Positions 1 through 6,853 are shown, counted from the stretch's first letter. The stretch: 9,940 bases of DNA from an uncultured Clostridium sp. (GCA_905192625.1 CAJJLI010000036.1:1-9940); one strand, 5' to 3'. Notes: generated by a model from the letters alone, not told the origin. Program-made: numbers and translations.

Positions 1-1175
1 CCATCCCAATCCCAGAAACGAGTCCAAGTTTCACCGCCATCCGTGCTGCGGAAAAAGTTCGCATCTGGCCACCAAGAGTTTAAAGTAGAAACAATTAAGG
101 TATCTGGATTCAATGCATCTACCGCCAATCCACCATAACCGAAATAATTATCACCACTGGAGGAAGGTATTGGAGAAATTTCTGTCCAAACATCTGTTAT
201 TGTATTATATTTCCATACTTCACCCTTTTGTACATCGTATGGTACTACTCCGTTGCTGTATGTAATAAAAAGTACTCCATTTGAAGCTAACACTCCGTGA
301 TGTGGTAATAATCCCGTCGTTTTTGTTGGATTTGTAGAATCCGGGGCTACAATGTTTTTTGGCTGATTCGCTACAGCATTCCAAGTAATGCCACCATCTT
401 CGGTCATATATACCATGTCTTGTCCTTTTTTATTCGCAACACCAACAAAAATTCTTTGACAAGGTGTACCTACAGTACTTGAAGTTTCATCCGGCGTTAC
501 CCAAACAACGCCTGTTAATGTACTATCATAACCTGCAAGGGATGGATCATCATCCGTCGGTGCATAATTGCCTACTTCAGTTAACCCTGTTACCTGACTC
601 CAAGTAACACCATAATCGGTACTCTTCCACAGTCCATTACCGCAACGTGCCCCGAAGTACAGTACATTATTGCTATTTGGATCCACTGTGAGTCTCTCTC
701 CCATGGAACGTCCTAGCATGTTCGCACCATTTTTAAATGGAAGCTCCGTTTGTTCCCATGTTGCACCGTAATCATCCGAGCGCAGAATATAACCATTATC
801 ATCGGTCCAATCATTGGTATAAGTCCCCGCCGCAATATATACTCGATTGGTTTCTACTGGATCAACGGCAATACTTTCACATCCTAGGTTATTCCACTCC
901 TCCCAACCAATCCAGTCTGTGAGTGGAACCCATGATTGATCACTTTCTATCCATCGATAAGCTCCTCCCATATCCGTACGTGCATATATCAAATCTTTCT
1001 CCCCTGGATTAAACACAATGTTATCGACATATCCACCACCGTAAATCTGAACATTTTTCCAATCATAGCTTTGTGCTTGAACTTCTGCCTTTACTGGTGT
1101 AGCTTGTTGAAATCCACCCATTAGTGTGCATATTAAAATAGTACTAATTACTTTTTTTAACCCCTTATTTGCCAT
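1..1175 (-). CDS. Secreted GH74 xyloglucanase (endo-beta-1,4-glucanase acting on xyloglucan), 3' end outside the window
   Basis: The reading frame is open from the ATG at 1175 to the window edge, giving 391 N-terminal residues without a stop. Residues 1-30 look like a Sec signal peptide: Lys at 4, 7 and 8, a hydrophobic core VISTILICTLMGG, and a likely cut after VKA. The mature start matches family GH74: GGGYVDNIVFNP, then LIYARTDMGGAYRW at 62-75. Asp68 aligns with the catalytic Asp of characterised GH74 enzymes (Asp35 in Geotrichum OXG-RCBH); the second catalytic Asp would lie beyond the edge. Further family blocks are GRSMGERL, RCGNGLW and LLPHHGVLASNG. Asp-box (BNR) turns of the S-x-D-x-G-x-T-W type occur near 133-140, 185-192 and 377-384, with a variant at 258-265, consistent with the tandem beta-propeller fold. 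The start has AAGGAGG 7 nt upstream. The enzyme is exported and should cut the xyloglucan backbone. Dockerin, CBM or anchoring domains cannot be judged because the C-terminus is missing. Confidence 0.93.
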   Translation of the reverse strand, partial: MANKGLKKVISTILICTLMGGFQQATPVKAEVQAQSYDWKNVQIYGGGYVDNIVFNPGEKDLIYARTDMGGAYRWIESDQSWVPLTDWIGWEEWNNLGCESIAVDPVETNRVYIAAGTYTNDWTDDNGYILRSDDYGATWEQTELPFKNGANMLGRSMGERLTVDPNSNNVLYFGARCGNGLWKSTDYGVTWSQVTGLTEVGNYAPTDDDPSLAGYDSTLTGVVWVTPDETSSTVGTPCQRIFVGVANKKGQDMVYMTEDGGITWNAVANQPKNIVAPDSTNPTKTTGLLPHHGVLASNGVLFITYSNGVVPYDVQKGEVWKYNTITDVWTEISPIPSSSGDNYFGYGGLAVDALNPDTLIVSTLNSWWPDANFFRSTDGGETWTRFWDWD

Positions 1176-1337
1176 ATGTAGACCTCCTTCTCTAACTTAG
1201 TCTCCTTGCAACAAAATAGTAATAGTGCTTCACCATAACTTGTCCTTACTCAATCAATATGCATCACCAACCTTCCCTGAACTGAGTTATTTTAGTATCG
1301 AAGCATGTTTGAAATTGCATAAACATTCTATAATTTA

Positions 1338-1366
1338 TACATAACATACTCTGAATTATATGTCAA
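1338..1366 (-). promoter_or_regulatory. Candidate sigma-A promoter of the GH74 gene
   Basis: Reading the minus strand, a perfect TTGACA (1361-1366) is followed after 17 nt by TATGTA (1338-1343), a weak -10. TATAAA at 1334-1339 is an alternative -10 but with a 21-nt spacer. The leader would be about 155 nt. The -35 is convincing, the -10 is not, which would suit a promoter that needs an activator. Confidence 0.35.
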
Positions 1367-1376
1367 TAATTTCCAT

Positions 1377-1394
1377 ATTTGACCTTTGTCAAAT
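1377..1394. promoter_or_regulatory. Perfect palindrome upstream of the GH74 promoter, candidate operator
   Basis: ATTTGAC and GTCAAAT form exact 7-bp arms around a 4-nt centre. The site lies 10 bp upstream of the TTGACA -35 element of the GH74 gene, a usual place for an activator site. No T-run follows, so it is not a terminator. The binding regulator is unknown; a sugar-responsive regulator is inferred only from the target gene. Confidence 0.4.
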
Positions 1395-1557
1395 TTTTGA
1401 GGTGTTTTTTATGTATTTTGCTAATTCTCTATTTTTTCAATGCTTTTACTACACAATTTAAAACTCTCTCAATTACAAAGCTTTTAAAAATTCAAACTTA
1501 CTAAATTCGAAACTTCCTTATCCATTGATCTATAGACCTTTTATTTCAGCAAACTAT

Positions 1558-1594
1558 AAAAGTGACCACTACTCATATTGCTAGTAGCGGCCAC
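1558..1594 (-). terminator. Rho-independent terminator of the cotJ operon
   Basis: On the minus strand, GTGGCCGCTACT pairs with AGTAGTGGTCAC (12 bp including two G-U pairs) around a 9-nt loop, followed by TTTT. It lies 21 nt past the cotJC stop, as expected for the end of the cotJABC transcript. Confidence 0.8.
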
Positions 1595-1615
1595 ATTACA
1601 TACTGAACCATTAAG

Positions 1616-2221
1616 TTATTTGCATTTTTTATCAAACGCAGGGTTGAATGCATAAAAGTTTTTGGAATCTAATTTATCTTGAACTATACGTAAGCTTTCT
1701 CCAAATCTTTGATAATGAACAATTTCTCTTTCACGAAGGAAACGAATTGGATCATATACATCTCGGTCATGTACTATTCTTAAAATATTATCATATGTCG
1801 TTCTTGCCTTTTGCTCAGCCGCCATGTCTTCATGTAAGTCCGTAATTGGGTCACCTTTGGATTGAATATAAGAAGCAATCCAAGGAGCACCACTTGCTGC
1901 TTGAGGCCAAACTCCTAATGTATGATCTACGTAATAGTTTTTAAATGGACTATTTTCAATTTGCTCGGCAGTTAAATTTTTTGTTAACTGATGTACAATG
2001 GCACAAATCATTTCAAGATGAGCCAATTCCTCGGTTCCAATGTCTGTTAACACACCGGCAACCTCACGATATGGCATTGCAAAACGTTGAGATAAATAAC
2101 GAATGGAAGCGGCCAACTCACCATCAGGGCCTCCAAATTGAGTTATGATAACCATCGCTAATTCTGGGTTACACTCTTTAATGTTTACTGGATATTGTAA
2201 TCTTCTTTCATACGTCCACAT
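1616..2221 (-). CDS. cotJC: Spore coat protein CotJC, manganese-catalase family
   Basis: This 201-residue protein belongs to the CotJC branch of the manganese-catalase (ferritin-like) family and is expected in the inner spore coat. All five dimanganese ligands of true Mn-catalases can be placed: Glu35 (in PDGELAASIRYL), Glu65 and His68 (in TEELAHLEM), Glu136 (in MAAEQKAR) and His169 (in REIVHYQRFGE). The 33-residue spacing between the last two equals that of the Lactobacillus plantarum enzyme. It is shorter than full Mn-catalases (about 270 residues), lacking their C-terminal extension, which is normal for CotJC. The ATG follows the cotJB stop by 3 nt, and its GGAAGGAG ribosome site lies inside the cotJB end, implying translational coupling. 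Peroxide removal in the spore is plausible from the intact metal site but is not shown here. Confidence 0.95.
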   Translation of the reverse strand: MWTYERRLQYPVNIKECNPELAMVIITQFGGPDGELAASIRYLSQRFAMPYREVAGVLTDIGTEELAHLEMICAIVHQLTKNLTAEQIENSPFKNYYVDHTLGVWPQAASGAPWIASYIQSKGDPITDLHEDMAAEQKARTTYDNILRIVHDRDVYDPIRFLREREIVHYQRFGESLRIVQDKLDSKNFYAFNPAFDKKCK

Positions 2222-2224
2222 AGG

Positions 2225-2482
2225 CTAGCACACTCCTTCCCAAGGCCATGGATATTGCGTCCAACTCCAGATTTCACAGGAGTTATTGTGTCCATACCAG
2301 CGTAACGGTCCATAGGTTTCTTCGTATTCCTTCACCAAAACTGTACGCTTTTTCTGGAACTCATCATACATCGCAAGAGCCTCACGATCACAAGGATGGG
2401 TATCTAAAAACAGCCTCAAATCATCCAAATAGAAGCTTACTTCGGTGATGCAATGAATTAGTTTTTCACGATTTCTATCCAT
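2225..2482 (-). CDS. cotJB: Spore coat protein CotJB
   Basis: The product is 85 residues, the usual size for CotJB. Family features are visible: FYLDDLRLFLDTHPCDREAL at 17-36, a charged helical middle, YEETYGPL, and the Trp/Pro-rich end WSWTQYPWPWEG. It is a structural coat-associated protein that works with CotJA and CotJC; no enzymatic activity is known for the family. Its ATG lies 2 nt after the cotJA stop, with GAGGAAGGAG overlapping the last cotJA codons, so cotJA and cotJB are probably translationally coupled. Confidence 0.95.
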   Translation of the reverse strand: MDRNREKLIHCITEVSFYLDDLRLFLDTHPCDREALAMYDEFQKKRTVLVKEYEETYGPLRWYGHNNSCEIWSWTQYPWPWEGVC

Positions 2483-2484
2483 AA

Positions 2485-2850
2485 TTAATTACATCTCCTT
2501 CCTCGAAAATCCAGATCCAATTCCTTAAAAATAGTACCGTTACAAAGTGCCTCATGTTCATCATACAAGTTACGAAATGTTTGCCATGGAACATATGCCA
2601 TAGCCAATGCAAATCCTGGCATATCATTAACTCGGATGCATTCATTGCAATTAGAGTTCATTTTGGGTCCACGATATCCATATGGTGTAGGATACCCATT
2701 GCAACTTGTGCAATCTACAGTGCTATCATTACTAGATGCACTTATAGGTTCTGCTACCGGAGCTGGTGCTGGTGTACTATTGTTGTCTACATTTGGAACA
2801 TTTCTCGCCCCAGAGTATCTTGTATAATACATTTGCCTGCGATTATTCAT
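2485..2850 (-). CDS. cotJA: Spore coat associated protein CotJA, with a long cysteine-bearing N-terminal region
   Basis: This is the first gene of the operon. The C-terminal third carries the CotJA core: LAMAYVPWQTFRNLY (82-96) followed by GTIFKELDLDF (105-115). In Bacillus subtilis CotJA is about 80 residues; this one has 121. The extra N-terminal part is a basic/Tyr start (NNRRQMYYTRY), a Pro/Ala/Ser-rich linker (about 25-44), and two CxxC pairs, C47-TS-C50 and C68-NE-C71, plus Cys103 and Cys120. The CxxC pairs could bind metal or form coat cross-links; that is inference. CotJA is needed for CotJC assembly in B. subtilis. The start is supported by AGGAAAGGAG 10 nt upstream. Confidence 0.93.
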   Translation of the reverse strand: MNNRRQMYYTRYSGARNVPNVDNNSTPAPAPVAEPISASSNDSTVDCTSCNGYPTPYGYRGPKMNSNCNECIRVNDMPGFALAMAYVPWQTFRNLYDEHEALCNGTIFKELDLDFRGRRCN

Positions 2851-2917
2851 GTATTAAAATCTCCTTTCCTGCAAACTAATATTACTCAGTCCACAAGACG
2901 AATCATTATTCTTTACT

Positions 2918-2943
2918 ATTGTATGTTCAAACACAATATCGGT
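2918..2943 (-). promoter_or_regulatory. Mother-cell sporulation promoter (sigma-E or sigma-K type) of cotJABC
   Basis: On the minus strand, CATACAAT (2918-2925) matches the sigma-E -10 consensus exactly and, extended by one base, fits the sigma-K form CATAnnnTA. An AC pair (2942-2943) stands 16 nt upstream, as in sigma-K promoters; an ATATT also lies upstream but too close (9 nt) for a normal sigma-E -35. The leader would be roughly 60 nt. B. subtilis cotJ is sigma-E dependent, so sigma-E is the family-based expectation although the spacing seen fits sigma-K better. Confidence 0.6.
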
Positions 2944-2983
2944 GTATGTCCCATCATTACTTGTTTCTGTAAATCTCTACTAA

Positions 2984-3012
2984 TTGACATTACCTCTACT
3001 TTCAGATAATAT
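2984..3012 (+). promoter_or_regulatory. Vegetative-type promoter of the lipid kinase gene
   Basis: A perfect TTGACA (2984-2989) is followed after 17 nt by TAATAT (3007-3012); GATAAT (3005-3010) and TATAAA (3010-3015) overlap it as alternative -10 elements. It diverges from the cotJ promoter within the same intergenic region and leaves a leader of about 100 nt before the ATG. Confidence 0.55.
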
Positions 3013-3118
3013 AAATGTAGCAAAGTGAGGACGCTCTTACTAAGGAAAACCCTATGTTTCGCTCATCTTCATTGGCTGATTTTTTTATTAACATTCCTAT
3101 TTCAAAGGAGATAACTTA

Positions 3119-4042
3119 ATGTATCATTTTATTATTAATCCGCATTCAAGAACTGGGAAAGCACGTATTTTATGGGCTCAACTAAAAGAAGAGCTTAATC
3201 ATAGAAATATAGAGTATAAAGAATATTTTACCGAGCGTTCTTCTCATGCAGTGGCGATTGCTAGACAAATTTGTGAAGATTTCGAAGGAATTAAAACAAT
3301 TGTAATCGTTGGCGGAGATGGTACCGCAAATGAAGTAATTAACGGAATTGATTCTTATAAAGACGTGATATTGGGTTATATACCAACTGGTTCAAGCAAT
3401 GATTTGGCCCGTGGTTTGCAACTTCCAAAAGACCCTATGAAAGCTCTGGACCACATACTAAATCCAAGGCACTTTAAAATGGTGGACCACGGTATTATTA
3501 CTTATACACAGAGCGGTTTATCTCATAAATTTGCGGTAAGTTGCGGTGTTGGATACGATGCGGCGGTATGCAAAGAAGCACTCCGTTCTAGAACAAAAGA
3601 ATTATTGAATAAAATAGGACTTGGTAAGCTTACGTATTTAATAATTGGTATAAAACAAATTTTTACGAATAAACCAACCGATACCGAACTTATCATTGAC
3701 GGTTCCAAATCCCTTGTAGTAAAAAACGTGATTTTTGTAGCATCTATGATACATAAATACGAAGGCGGCGGTCTTTTAATGGCACCAAGTGCCAAAGCAA
3801 ACGATAGGAAATTAACGGTTTGTGTGGTTGCCAATATTCCAAAACTTAAAATATTGTTCGTAATGCCAACGATATTTTTTGGTAAGCATATCTTAATTAA
3901 AGGCGTTCAGCTGTTTGACTGTGACACAATCGAAATTAAAACGAAAGAACCATCTGCAGTTCACACCGATGGTGAATTTGGTGGTTACCATAGACATGTA
4001 AAATTATCTTGTACGAAAGAGCAAATCCGAATGATAATTTAA
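3119..4042 (+). CDS. Diacylglycerol kinase-family lipid kinase (YegS/BmrU-like)
   Basis: This 307-residue cytosolic or membrane-peripheral protein has the DAGK catalytic fold. The ATP-binding signature GGDGTANEV is at 65-73, preceded by a beta strand (TIVIVG), and PTGSSNDLAR is at 89-98. The N-terminal FIINPHSRTGKA is the usual opening strand and loop, and HTDGEFGG near 282-289 holds the Asp-Gly-Glu of the C-terminal lobe. Length is normal for the family (290-320). The reaction is ATP-dependent phosphorylation of diacylglycerol or a related lipid; exact substrate (DgkB-like recycling or another lipid) cannot be told from sequence. It starts at an ATG with AAAGGAG 8 nt upstream. It is transcribed alone, divergent from cotJA and convergent with the nuclease-helicase. 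Confidence 0.92.
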   Translation: MYHFIINPHSRTGKARILWAQLKEELNHRNIEYKEYFTERSSHAVAIARQICEDFEGIKTIVIVGGDGTANEVINGIDSYKDVILGYIPTGSSNDLARGLQLPKDPMKALDHILNPRHFKMVDHGIITYTQSGLSHKFAVSCGVGYDAAVCKEALRSRTKELLNKIGLGKLTYLIIGIKQIFTNKPTDTELIIDGSKSLVVKNVIFVASMIHKYEGGGLLMAPSAKANDRKLTVCVVANIPKLKILFVMPTIFFGKHILIKGVQLFDCDTIEIKTKEPSAVHTDGEFGGYHRHVKLSCTKEQIRMII

Positions 4043-4109
4043 AAAAAGGATATTGTAAGGTTTCATACGCAATGCTTGTATGAAATGTTACAATACCCTT
4101 TTATTTTTT
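4041..4109. terminator. Bidirectional terminator between the lipid kinase and nuclease-helicase genes
   Basis: Arms at 4048-4068 and 4078-4098 pair over 21 positions with two mismatches and one G-U pair around a 9-nt loop. On the plus strand it is followed by TTTTATTTTTT (4099-4109). On the minus strand the run of A at 4041-4047 reads as seven T. It can therefore stop both converging transcripts. Confidence 0.88.
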
Positions 4110-4127
4110 CACGTAACACATATACGG

Positions 4128-4181
4128 ATTCATCTAATCCTAACTTCATCATTCCAAAATTCATCTAATCCTAACTTCATC
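4128..4181. repeat. Tandem 23-bp direct repeat (31-bp period) at the 3' end of the nuclease-helicase gene
   Basis: The identical 23-bp sequence beginning ATTCATCTAATCC occurs at 4128-4150 and 4159-4181, separated by 8 nt. The period of 31 is not a multiple of three, so the two copies are read in different frames: the first-translated copy encodes MKLGLDE, the second encodes DEVRIR and supplies the TGA stop. Confidence 0.93.
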
Positions 4182-6508
4182 TTCGTAAGATTTACCACAT
4201 CATGTGGATACCATTCCCTTGGAAACAAGTTTCGATATTGTGAATTTAAAAAACGCTCGTCCAAAAGAAGGATGGCCCCACGATCCTCAACTGTTCGTAT
4301 TACACGACCCGCCGATTGCAATACCTTATTCATTCCTTGAAACAGGTATGCATAATCAAAACCACTTCCATTTCTTTTATCATAAAATCCACGGAACAAC
4401 TCTCTCTCTGTACATACTTGTGGCAGCCCTGTACCAACGATGATTGCTCCGATTAAACGATCTTTTGTTAAATCGATTCCTTCACTAAAAATACCACCCA
4501 TTACGCAAAAGCCAATCGTCGTTTTCTCTGGTTGCTCTACAAACTTAGCTAAAAATTCTTCTTTCTCTTCTTCCGTCATACTTGACTTTTGCATTTCAAT
4601 CGTATCCATGCGCTCCTTTGCCAATTCCGCAATTTGATGCATCATCTGATAGGAAGGAAAGAATACAAAATAATTGCCACATTTCGCACTGGTAAATGCT
4701 TCAATGTAGGATACTATTTTTTCATACTCAAGGCTATTTCTTCTCGAATACTTTGTACTGACATCTTCTGCTATCATAAGAGTTCGCTTGGATGTGTCAA
4801 ATGGAGATGGAGCATATATTGCATAGTCCTCCTCACTCCCGCCCAATTGTTCTTTGTAATACTGAATTGGCAATAAAGTCGCCGAAAAAAAGATTGCGCT
4901 TTTTCCCTTATTAAGACAAGATAAAAGATTCTTTGATGGGTCCATACATAATAACTTAATACGAAACTCTCCAGACTCATCATAGTCGGTATATATTAAG
5001 TAATTTTCATCCAAGCGTTCATGGATGCTTAAAAAATGACTTGTTTCAAAGTAAAGGTTTAGTATTTCTTCCTTCCCATCAAGCAATTTATTTTCTTTCA
5101 AAAATTCATCCATTTCACTTAGTAATCGCAGCAAGTGAAGTGCAAAATCACCAACATTTTCATGTACTTCACATTCATCACAAAGCTTTTTTAGTCGCAA
5201 CAAATCTTGATTGCATACCTCAAGATATTTACTTAATTGCTTCGACTTATCCTTTATAATCTTTTTTACCAATAAGAAATCTTTCTTATATAAGGTAGCA
5301 CTATACATCTCTCTTGCACGATCCACCAAATTATGAGCCTCATCAATAAGAAATACATAGTCTTGCTTTTTATCATTCATAAAGAATCGTCTTAGATACA
5401 CATTGGGATCAAACGCATAATTATAATCACAGATAACGGCATCTGCCCAAGTCGTTACATCGAGACACATTTCAAAAGGACATACGCAATGTTTACTTGC
5501 ATATTCCGTTATTAATTCTCTACTAATTCTTGTTTCATGTGTGAGCATATCAAATACAGCATCATTCACCCGATCAAAATGCCCCTTTGCCCGTTCACAT
5601 GAGATTGGGTTACAATCCGGTTTATCCAAAATACATATTTTTTCTTTTGAAGTAATCGTAACCACCTTTAAATTCAGATCTCTTTCCATCAATAATTGAA
5701 AGGTATCTTCTGCTACCGTTCTTGTAATCGTTTTAGCGGTTAGATAAAATATCTTTTCAACAAATCCTTCCCCCATTGCTTTTATCGTTGGAAATATCGT
5801 TGAAATCGTTTTTCCTACTCCAGTTGGGGCTTCTATGAATAATTTCTTGTCCCGAATAATTGTTTTATATACACCAGTCACTAAATCCCTTTGACCTGGC
5901 CGATATGAAAAAGGAAACTCGATTTGCTTGATTGTCTCATCTCTTAATGAACGCCAACGAGCCTGCCACGCTGCCCATTTACAATATTCCTGAACAAGTT
6001 CATGAAACCAATTATCTAAATCCTCATAAAGAAAACGCTCTTCGAAATTTTTAATCGTTTCTGTCTCCATATGGCAATAGGTTAGTTGTATTCCGATTTG
6101 TGTTAACTCATGCTGATTAGAATATATATATGCATAGCACATAGCTTGCGCACGGTGTACCGAATACATCTCTGTCAAGCTATGCACATCCTGAAACATA
6201 CATTTTATTTCATCAATTACAACCAGGCCGTCTTCTATTTCAGAGCTAATGATACCATCTGCTCTGCCTTCCACAATAAACTCAAAGTCCACACCGTCCC
6301 TATGAATGGGAAGCGTGATACTTAACGGTACTTCTGCTTGATAGTTTGCTCCCATCCTTTTTTGAATCTTACGGTGCAACCTACTTCCTTCTTGCATTGC
6401 ATCGGCATCCCTTGTGCCTTTTGTATTATCAATATCCCCAGATCGGAGTATAAATTCAACTAAGTTTCTCACTGAAATTTTTATTTTCTCAATTTTTTGC
6501 TCACTCAT
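4130..6508 (-). CDS. Nuclease-helicase: PD-(D/E)XK (RecB/Cas4-like) domain fused to a DinG/XPD-type DNA helicase
   Basis: The product has 792 residues from the ATG at 6508. Residues about 35-130 form a RecB/Cas4-like nuclease core: His45 (RLHRKI), Asp84 (EGRADGI), Glu100-x-Lys102 (VIDEIKC) and QAMCYAY (121-127). A Q-motif-like YRPGQ (202-206) leads into an SF2 Rad3/XPD/DinG helicase: Walker A EAPTGVGKT (226-234), DEAH box (389-392), FFSATL, SEGIDL, and the arginine-finger motif QSAGRVIRT near the C-terminus. Between Walker A and DEAH are cysteines 292, 299, 304, 341, 343 and 348, the place where XPD/DinG proteins hold a 4Fe-4S cluster. It likely unwinds DNA 5'-3' with coupled cleavage in repair or recombination (inference from family). 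I chose ATG 6508 because GGAG lies 6 nt upstream; a GTG at 6538 would add 10 residues but lacks a good ribosome site. The last six residues and the stop come from a frame-shifting duplication. Confidence 0.9.
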   Translation of the reverse strand: MSEQKIEKIKISVRNLVEFILRSGDIDNTKGTRDADAMQEGSRLHRKIQKRMGANYQAEVPLSITLPIHRDGVDFEFIVEGRADGIISSEIEDGLVVIDEIKCMFQDVHSLTEMYSVHRAQAMCYAYIYSNQHELTQIGIQLTYCHMETETIKNFEERFLYEDLDNWFHELVQEYCKWAAWQARWRSLRDETIKQIEFPFSYRPGQRDLVTGVYKTIIRDKKLFIEAPTGVGKTISTIFPTIKAMGEGFVEKIFYLTAKTITRTVAEDTFQLLMERDLNLKVVTITSKEKICILDKPDCNPISCERAKGHFDRVNDAVFDMLTHETRISRELITEYASKHCVCPFEMCLDVTTWADAVICDYNYAFDPNVYLRRFFMNDKKQDYVFLIDEAHNLVDRAREMYSATLYKKDFLLVKKIIKDKSKQLSKYLEVCNQDLLRLKKLCDECEVHENVGDFALHLLRLLSEMDEFLKENKLLDGKEEILNLYFETSHFLSIHERLDENYLIYTDYDESGEFRIKLLCMDPSKNLLSCLNKGKSAIFFSATLLPIQYYKEQLGGSEEDYAIYAPSPFDTSKRTLMIAEDVSTKYSRRNSLEYEKIVSYIEAFTSAKCGNYFVFFPSYQMMHQIAELAKERMDTIEMQKSSMTEEEKEEFLAKFVEQPEKTTIGFCVMGGIFSEGIDLTKDRLIGAIIVGTGLPQVCTERELFRGFYDKRNGSGFDYAYLFQGMNKVLQSAGRVIRTVEDRGAILLLDERFLNSQYRNLFPREWYPHDVVNLTKMKLGLDEFWNDEVRIR

Positions 6509-6698
6509 TGTTTGCTCCAATCTACACTTGTATTTCACCCAATTCTATAAGATAAAATAAGCTTCTATTACCCTTAAATAGTAATGCATTCTATACTGTT
6601 TTCCCTTAACGTGTGCAGGATTAAAACACCCTTTTCGAGCATACAGTTATGCATTTTTGCCTCTATATTGTTTCGTTTTTCCATTATTATTTACCTTA

Positions 6699-6726
6699 AT
6701 TATATCATAGGTAACACAAAGAACAA
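6699..6726 (-). promoter_or_regulatory. Candidate promoter of the nuclease-helicase gene
   Basis: On the minus strand, TTGTTC (6721-6726) is followed after 16 nt by a perfect TATAAT (6699-6704). The -35 is only partly conserved. It would give a leader of about 185 nt before the ATG at 6508; a second, weaker candidate (TGCACA, 16 nt, TATAGA) lies nearer the gene. Confidence 0.4.
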
Positions 6727-6773
6727 GCGTTTTGTTTTTGATGAAATGGGACCATAAAATTTCTTCTGCTACC

Positions 6774-6802
6774 TTGCAATTTACAGAACTTTCTGTTATA
6801 GT
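6774..6802 (+). promoter_or_regulatory. Promoter of the DUF1292 gene
   Basis: TTGCAA (6774-6779) and TATAGT (6797-6802) are spaced exactly 17 nt apart. Transcription would begin near 6809, about 45 nt before the ATG at 6854. This also argues against an upstream GTG at 6809 as the translation start. Confidence 0.55.
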
Positions 6803-6853
6803 CAAGAAGTGGAACCTATAGGGGCCAAATTTAGCAGAAATGAGGAATGTAGA

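Larger units (their letters stand above)
1176..1557. other. Intergenic region between the GH74 start and the cotJ terminator
   Basis: The region is AT-rich. It holds the GH74 ribosome binding site (AAGGAGG, 1183-1189), the candidate promoter and the palindrome described separately. The stretch 1395-1557 is low-complexity AT-rich sequence with no reading frame, RNA gene or repeat that I recognise. Confidence 0.6.
6509..6853. other. Divergent intergenic region between the nuclease-helicase and DUF1292 genes
   Basis: This region contains opposing promoters for the two flanking genes, listed separately. The minus-strand leader includes a 36-codon ATG frame (6574-6684, beginning MEKRNNIEAKM) preceded by AAGG at a slightly long spacing; it matches nothing I know and is not called as a gene. 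No structured RNA was recognised. Confidence 0.5.

Noticed and set aside
737..1124. Two 61-62 codon plus-strand frames
   Set aside because: Both lie antisense within the GH74 coding region, whose frame is uninterrupted and matches the family throughout.
1311..1327. Possible CcpA cre box before the GH74 gene
   Set aside because: TTGAAATTGCATAAACA lacks the central CG and the half-site spacing is off by one base.
2554..3009. 151-codon plus-strand frame opposite cotJA
   Set aside because: It is antisense to a clear CotJA gene, rich in Ile/Cys/Thr in a way typical of a shadow frame, and has no ribosome site or family resemblance.
4774..4983. Minus-strand 69-codon frame inside the nuclease-helicase
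   Set aside because: It is an out-of-frame shadow of the helicase coding sequence.
6509..6538. GTG start adding 10 residues to the nuclease-helicase
   Set aside because: It has no good ribosome binding site, while ATG 6508 has GGAG at 6 nt; the added residues carry no domain feature.
6809..6853. GTG start adding 15 residues to the DUF1292 protein
   Set aside because: The GTG coincides with the predicted transcription start of the TTGCAA/TATAGT promoter, and the ATG at 6854 has its own GAGGAA site.
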